This document shows positions 60,781-64,000 of a stretch of 64,000 bases of DNA, in pieces. The position numbers and the translations under genes were made by a program. This DNA comes from Sclerodactyla briareus (taxonomy: Eukaryota > Echinodermata > Holothuroidea > Dendrochirotida > Sclerodactylidae): assembly GCA_026419785.1 (NCBI GenBank), contig JAODTK010002788.1:108540-172539 (forward strand), given 5' to 3'. How positions within the stretch are numbered: the first letter of the stretch is position 1; the number at the start of each line of letters is the position of its first letter. The notes beneath the pieces are model-generated. The model made no database searches, was not told the DNA's origin, and saw only the letters and a list, made by a program, of their open reading frames with translations.

Positions 60781-61043
60781 CCAGCAATCACAAAAACGTT
60801 TTTAAAACGTCGTGAAAATGTTTTCGTCTAAAGTCTGAAACATAATTTTATAGGTATAATTATGTTAGAACGTTCGTGGCGAAATTTCATTCGGTATTCC
60901 GATGATATGACATCAATAAAACGTTGAAAACAGTTCGCCTATTGAAAACGTCATAAGAATATTTTTTTATTACGCCACATTAACGTTTTAAACATCTTCA
61001 GAGCTGTTTTTAAAATGTTATGATAACGTTTTGTGTTTGCTGG
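60781..61043. mobile_element. AACGTT-rich MITE, 263 bp
   Basis: Left end CCAGCAATCACAAAAACGTT. The right end, as reverse complement, reads CCAGCAAACACAAAACGTTA. The interior is full of AACGTTTTxAAAACGTT words. It carries an AATAAA on the minus strand (60,966-60,971). MITEs of this AACGTT type are widespread in animals. Lies 260 bp past the stop codon of the decarboxylase gene. Confidence 0.8.
60966..60971 (-). promoter_or_regulatory. Possible poly(A) signal for the decarboxylase gene
   Basis: AATAAA on the minus strand, about 333 nt beyond the TGA at 61,304. It lies inside the 60,781-61,043 MITE. Use as a real signal is inference. Confidence 0.35.
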
Positions 61044-61303
61044 TTTGTAACCAGTACCACGGTGGCTCTTCTGTACCCCCGCCTGGTTGGGTGAAGTCTT
61101 TAGCCGAAAAAAAGGAAGCTCACCCCCCAAATGTACATGTTATTCTATTTTTTTCGGATGACAATGAGACTCCGTGCTCCATATACCCAGTTCCATTTTT
61201 GATGATAGTACCAATACGGCCTGAGTGTTGTAGAGCCCAACAACCTGGCAAGCCAGATGAAAGATCACACTCGCGAAGTGACATAGTCCTAAGAATATGG
61301 AAC

Positions 61304-61483
61304 TCAAATTTCCACTTCTTCTGCCAAACGCTCAAATTCATCCAGCATCTTCACGAGGTGTTCGTGGGTGAAATGACTGTTGGAGAAGACCATCCGCCAA
61401 AAGTTGACCTTCTCCTTTAAGGGCATATACGTGATCATCATTACCCCTGACGTCATCATCTTCTTCTTCAGCATTGGCGCGAA
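61304..61483 (-). CDS. GAD/CSAD-family PLP decarboxylase, terminal exon
   Basis: Group II pyridoxal-phosphate decarboxylases of this family convert glutamate to GABA or cysteine sulfinate to hypotaurine (taurine pathway), as cytosolic dimers. This exon encodes the last 59 residues: FAPMLKKKMMTSG, then MMITYMPLKEKVNFWRMVFS, then a helical end MLDEFERLAEEVEI and stop. That follows the family's C-terminus position by position: (V)AP-hK-hMM-xG-xMh-Y-P-x-x-KxNFFRMVhxN...DFLhxEhERLGxDL. The acceptor TGGTATTTCTCGTCAG ends at 61,484, and the exon starts in phase 0, where vertebrate GAD genes also have their last intron. Odd: FFRM is FWRM, and the last residues are EEVEI. Which member (GAD, CSAD or GADL1-like) cannot be told from this part. 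Confidence 0.88.
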   Translation of the reverse strand, partial: FAPMLKKKMMTSGVMMITYMPLKEKVNFWRMVFSNSHFTHEHLVKMLDEFERLAEEVEI

Positions 61484-61770
61484 CTGACGAGAAATACCAG
61501 TAACTATTATTGTGAGACCTGCCAACAACACTGTTTGGCTACTTCGTATGCAAATTAGGCGTTCTTTCCCCTTCTGCAGAGAGCGGGGGGGGGGGGGGGG
61601 GGAGGTTCGCTAATTTGGCGGAATTCTACAAATTCCCTTAAAATGTTATGTAACTAGGCACAACTATCCTTGTGTTGTTCAGGATGGGTGTGTTAGTTCG
61701 ACATTGCAGTGTAAATTATACACAGCATTCACAAGAGTGTAAAAAAAACACTACATCGGCTGGTCCTCAC

Positions 61771-62116
61771 GGGTCTACGAACATAGAAATAAGAGTTTCC
61801 ATGCCAATTTTTCAAGCGATGTGGACTCGAGAACGCTGATAAATTATACAGCGCGGACCATATATATATATATATTATATATATATATAATAAAATTTTG
61901 AAAAGGCAAAACTCTAATCTATAAAACAACAATGCTACGTAAATTATAGGCTAGATGCAAAATAGCGATTGAGGTTTTGAGTAAAACAACCATTATATAT
62001 ATATAATATATATATATATATAATATATATGGTCCGCGCTGTATAATTAATTAGCGTTCTCGGGTCTACATCGCTTGAAAATTGGCATGGAAAATATTAT
62101 TTCTATGTTCGTAGAA
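61771..62116. mobile_element. Foldback MITE with about 90-bp arms around an AT core
   Basis: The left arm (61,771-61,866; TCTACGAACATAGAAATAA...CATGCCAATTTTTCAAGCGATGT...ATTATACAGCGCGGACCATAT) recurs as reverse complement at 62,026-62,116 with few changes. The core is (TA)n blocks around about 100 bp of AT-rich sequence. It lies wholly inside the last intron of the decarboxylase gene. Confidence 0.92.
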
Positions 62117-62146
62117 CCACGCCACTTATCGGCAGCAAAAACTTAC

Positions 62147-62232
62147 TGTGGCATGCAGCCCAACAGTTCCGGGCCCACTCCGTGACGTATTTACTTGGGG
62201 ATGTCCAGAAAACCTACGTTAGTGCACTCCGG
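62147..62232 (-). CDS. GAD/CSAD-family PLP decarboxylase, penultimate exon (frame broken by 1 nt)
   Basis: Follows acceptor TTCAATTCAATTACAG and ends at a consensus GTAAGT donor (62,141-62,146). In phase 0 it reads PECTNVGFLDIPK, matching the conserved PExxNVxFWxhPxxLR block of GAD/CSAD, then meets a TAA. The exon is 86 nt, one short of what the phase-0 terminal exon needs. In the frame that does join correctly, the exon ends GLHAT, equivalent to the KLHK before the last intron in GAD. So one missing base just after the IPK codons would explain both the stop and the phase. Either a sequencing deletion or a real inactivating mutation. The intron to the last exon is 663 bp and holds a MITE. Earlier exons (including the PLP-lysine) were not found up to the window end and should lie beyond it. 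Confidence 0.68.
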
Positions 62233-62854
62233 CTGTAATTGAATTGAATGGATTGGATCGAAGGTATAATTCCATGGCTATGATTTATGTCTATCTTTCC
62301 ATCACTGTTCTATGGGTATTGCCAGTCGATTCGTTAAAAAAAATTTGCAATTTGTTTGTTTGCAAACGAAATTTCATCGTTAGCTTTCAGTGCATAATCC
62401 GCCCCCACCTTGTGTAATAACGCCTCTGATAGCTATATCGTGCATGAAATAGTACTGTTATGACATTACTCGATACACAGTTCCACTGTTACCTAACGTG
62501 ACTGGCCGGACGTTCGGTTGCCTATGGCATGTCTCGTAACATGTTCGATGTTTTTTGTCAATTTACTGAAGTTAGTCTCTCAGATATATGTAGCATATAT
62601 ATTTTAAAATCACTGAGGTCAAGGAGTATTGCTACGAAAGTAAGCGATGGGTCAATCCACAGTGCAAGTGACATGCTCAAATTGGGAGCAATCCGCGGAT
62701 AAAGATTATCGTTTGTTCATTTAAAAAAAAATAACTGAAGAGATTGAAAAAAACGGGTTGAACTGGGGGTACATGGGATATTAAAACCCAACATAAGAAC
62801 ACAAATACCATATTTCCTGTTCCTGCCAGGAAACCAGTCCCTCCATCCTTTAAC

Positions 62855-63092
62855 GAGTGATTGCACAGTTGGCAGCGCGTCGGCCTACCCCCTGGAGACC
62901 GTGTTCGATTCCCGGTCGGGTCATACTAAAACTGCAAATATGTATGAACCTGTTGCCTTTTTCGCTGCACGCTCAGCACAGGGATTGGAGCAGGGACAGA
63001 CGCGGGGAGGTAATTCGCAGTAGGTAATCTTCGCAGTTGCGCGTCTGCGTGTAATTACCTCCACATTAAGGTACCGCTAAATGCAATTGCTT
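62855..63092 (+). mobile_element. tRNA-derived SINE
   Basis: The head carries an A-box-like CAGTTGGCAGCGCG (about 62,868-62,881) and a near-perfect B box GTTCGATTCCC (about 62,903-62,913) followed by GGTCGGGTCAT, the usual tRNA-like layout of RNA polymerase III promoters. The body contains CGCTGCACGCTCAGCACAGG and an inverted ATTACCTCC / GGAGGTAAT pair (63,053 and 63,005). Ends near a T-run at 63,091. Not a functional tRNA: stems are imperfect. Confidence 0.65.
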
Positions 63093-63869
63093 TTTTTTCC
63101 GCAAATCGCTTCAGTATCAGGTCTGCAACACCCTTGTCGGGGCTTGACAAGGTTCGATCCGCTGCTCGGCAAGTATAAATACCATAGGGAACAAACATTA
63201 GGTTCTTGGAAGTCTAAGACCAGTCGGCCAACAGTTCCATTTTTGTTGAATTAGCGCACATTAGAATTTTATTTATATGGACGACCCGCCGCTAGCCGAC
63301 AATCTCTACTAAATCGTTACCGTCCCATAGCGGGAATGATAATCCAGAGTCGTGCCGAAGGAAGACTACGCCTTCCTTTGCCAGTGTTCACCCACATCTG
63401 AGAAACCCATAATTGTAGCCGTTCTCGGTTTTGCAATTATACGTTAATCTGAATATATAATTCATTTATAAAATCACCTCCCAGATCAACGAAATCCTCT
63501 CTGTGTCTCACAATATCGGCACATGATCTGTTGAAGAATACAATATCAACAAAAAAATCTATATACATGAGAATGACGTGAATGTAAGGCTCTATTTTAT
63601 GTAATCCTTGAAAGTCCGTTGCATATTATCTACTATTATGTCTGGCGTCAGCAATACTTCAACAATCAAATGCAAGCATAGTGTCACACATTGTAATTTT
63701 TTTTTACGATTTCTGTTTGCATACTATGTCATTGCCACGTTATTTGTCTCAAGTTCATCGTCAGCCTCATTATTATTTTAATATCGCTATATTAAATTGT
63801 AATATTATTATAATATTATTTTATTATCACTAATATAATATAATGATAGTTAGTAGTAGTAGTAGTATA

Positions 63870-63906
<37 letters not shown>

Positions 63907-64000
63907 TTTGGTATCCGATACAGATATTAAATGGAATATTTAGGCACAAAAAATATGAACATGAAGTTTTCCCTAACCCTGTACTCATATTTTACAACGA
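63093..64000. other. No exon recognised; AT-rich and (AGT)n microsatellite
   Basis: I looked here on the minus strand for upstream decarboxylase exons and saw none. 63,770-63,842 is nearly pure A/T; 63,850-63,905 is an (AGT)n run with one TATAGT interruption. Confidence 0.6.

Noticed and set aside
63140..63180. AAGGTTCGATCC as a second SINE or tRNA head
   Set aside because: T-arm stem does not pair, and no A box is seen upstream.
1..64000. CRISPR array, rRNA operon, bacterial operon or integrated virus
   Set aside because: No regular spacer-repeat arrays, no rRNA signature, no closely packed same-strand ORFs with ribosome binding sites and no viral structural or replication genes were recognised.

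Overview
The window reads as non-coding-rich nuclear DNA from an animal, most plausibly a marine invertebrate. Evidence: intron-split exons with GT/AG borders, CR1-like and L2-like LINEs, a PIF/Harbinger transposase remnant, several MITEs, a tRNA-derived SINE, satellite-like arrays and microsatellites. Nothing looks bacterial: no operons, no long intact ORFs, no CRISPR, no rRNA. I cannot name the species. An echinoderm or another marine deuterostome is a guess. Repeat copies differ from each other by many 1-nt indels, and LINE reading frames break every 50-100 codons. That fits old repeats, but it also fits unpolished long-read sequence, so every frameshift here should be read with caution.

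Layout. 0-8 kb: two divergently pointing (head-to-head) CR1-like LINEs flank a 1.25 kb directly duplicated segment, and a (TA)n block follows the right-hand LINE. 8-14 kb: no gene seen, with degenerate tandem repeats. 14.6-21.6 kb: a convincing signal-peptide first exon and scattered, weaker candidate exons of a possible secreted protein, with an old LINE endonuclease remnant at 18.2 kb between them. 21.6-31.4 kb: no gene, with several perfect palindromes and poly-G/C tracts. 31.5-37.4 kb: a G/C-rich minisatellite, a 2.7 kb L2-like LINE on the minus strand and a Harbinger transposase fragment. 40-44.4 kb: satellite arrays, a poly(A)-tailed retroposon, a 262-bp tandem duplication, a second array of the same minisatellite in opposite orientation, and a TAA-flanked MITE. 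46-48.6 kb: an inverted pair of an unnamed repeat with a conserved hairpin. 49.6-52.4 kb: a 1.36 kb tandem duplication carrying two 5'-truncated L2-like LINE ends. 54.8-55.7 kb: a 0.43 kb tandem duplication whose junction creates a 55-codon ORF.

The best host-gene evidence is at the right end. (1) At 56,150-57,395 on the plus strand, two phase-matched exons give a complete 129-residue protein that I do not recognise. (2) At 62,232-61,304 on the minus strand lie the last two exons of a PLP-dependent decarboxylase of the glutamate / cysteine-sulfinate decarboxylase family (GAD/CSAD/GADL1). A foldback MITE sits in its last intron and another MITE sits just past the stop codon, possibly supplying the poly(A) signal. 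The rest of this gene should lie beyond the right edge of the window.

I found no multi-gene system. The items most worth follow-up are the unknown two-exon gene, the decarboxylase end with its single-base frame break, the inverted hairpin repeat family at 46/48 kb, and the repeated pattern of local tandem duplications.
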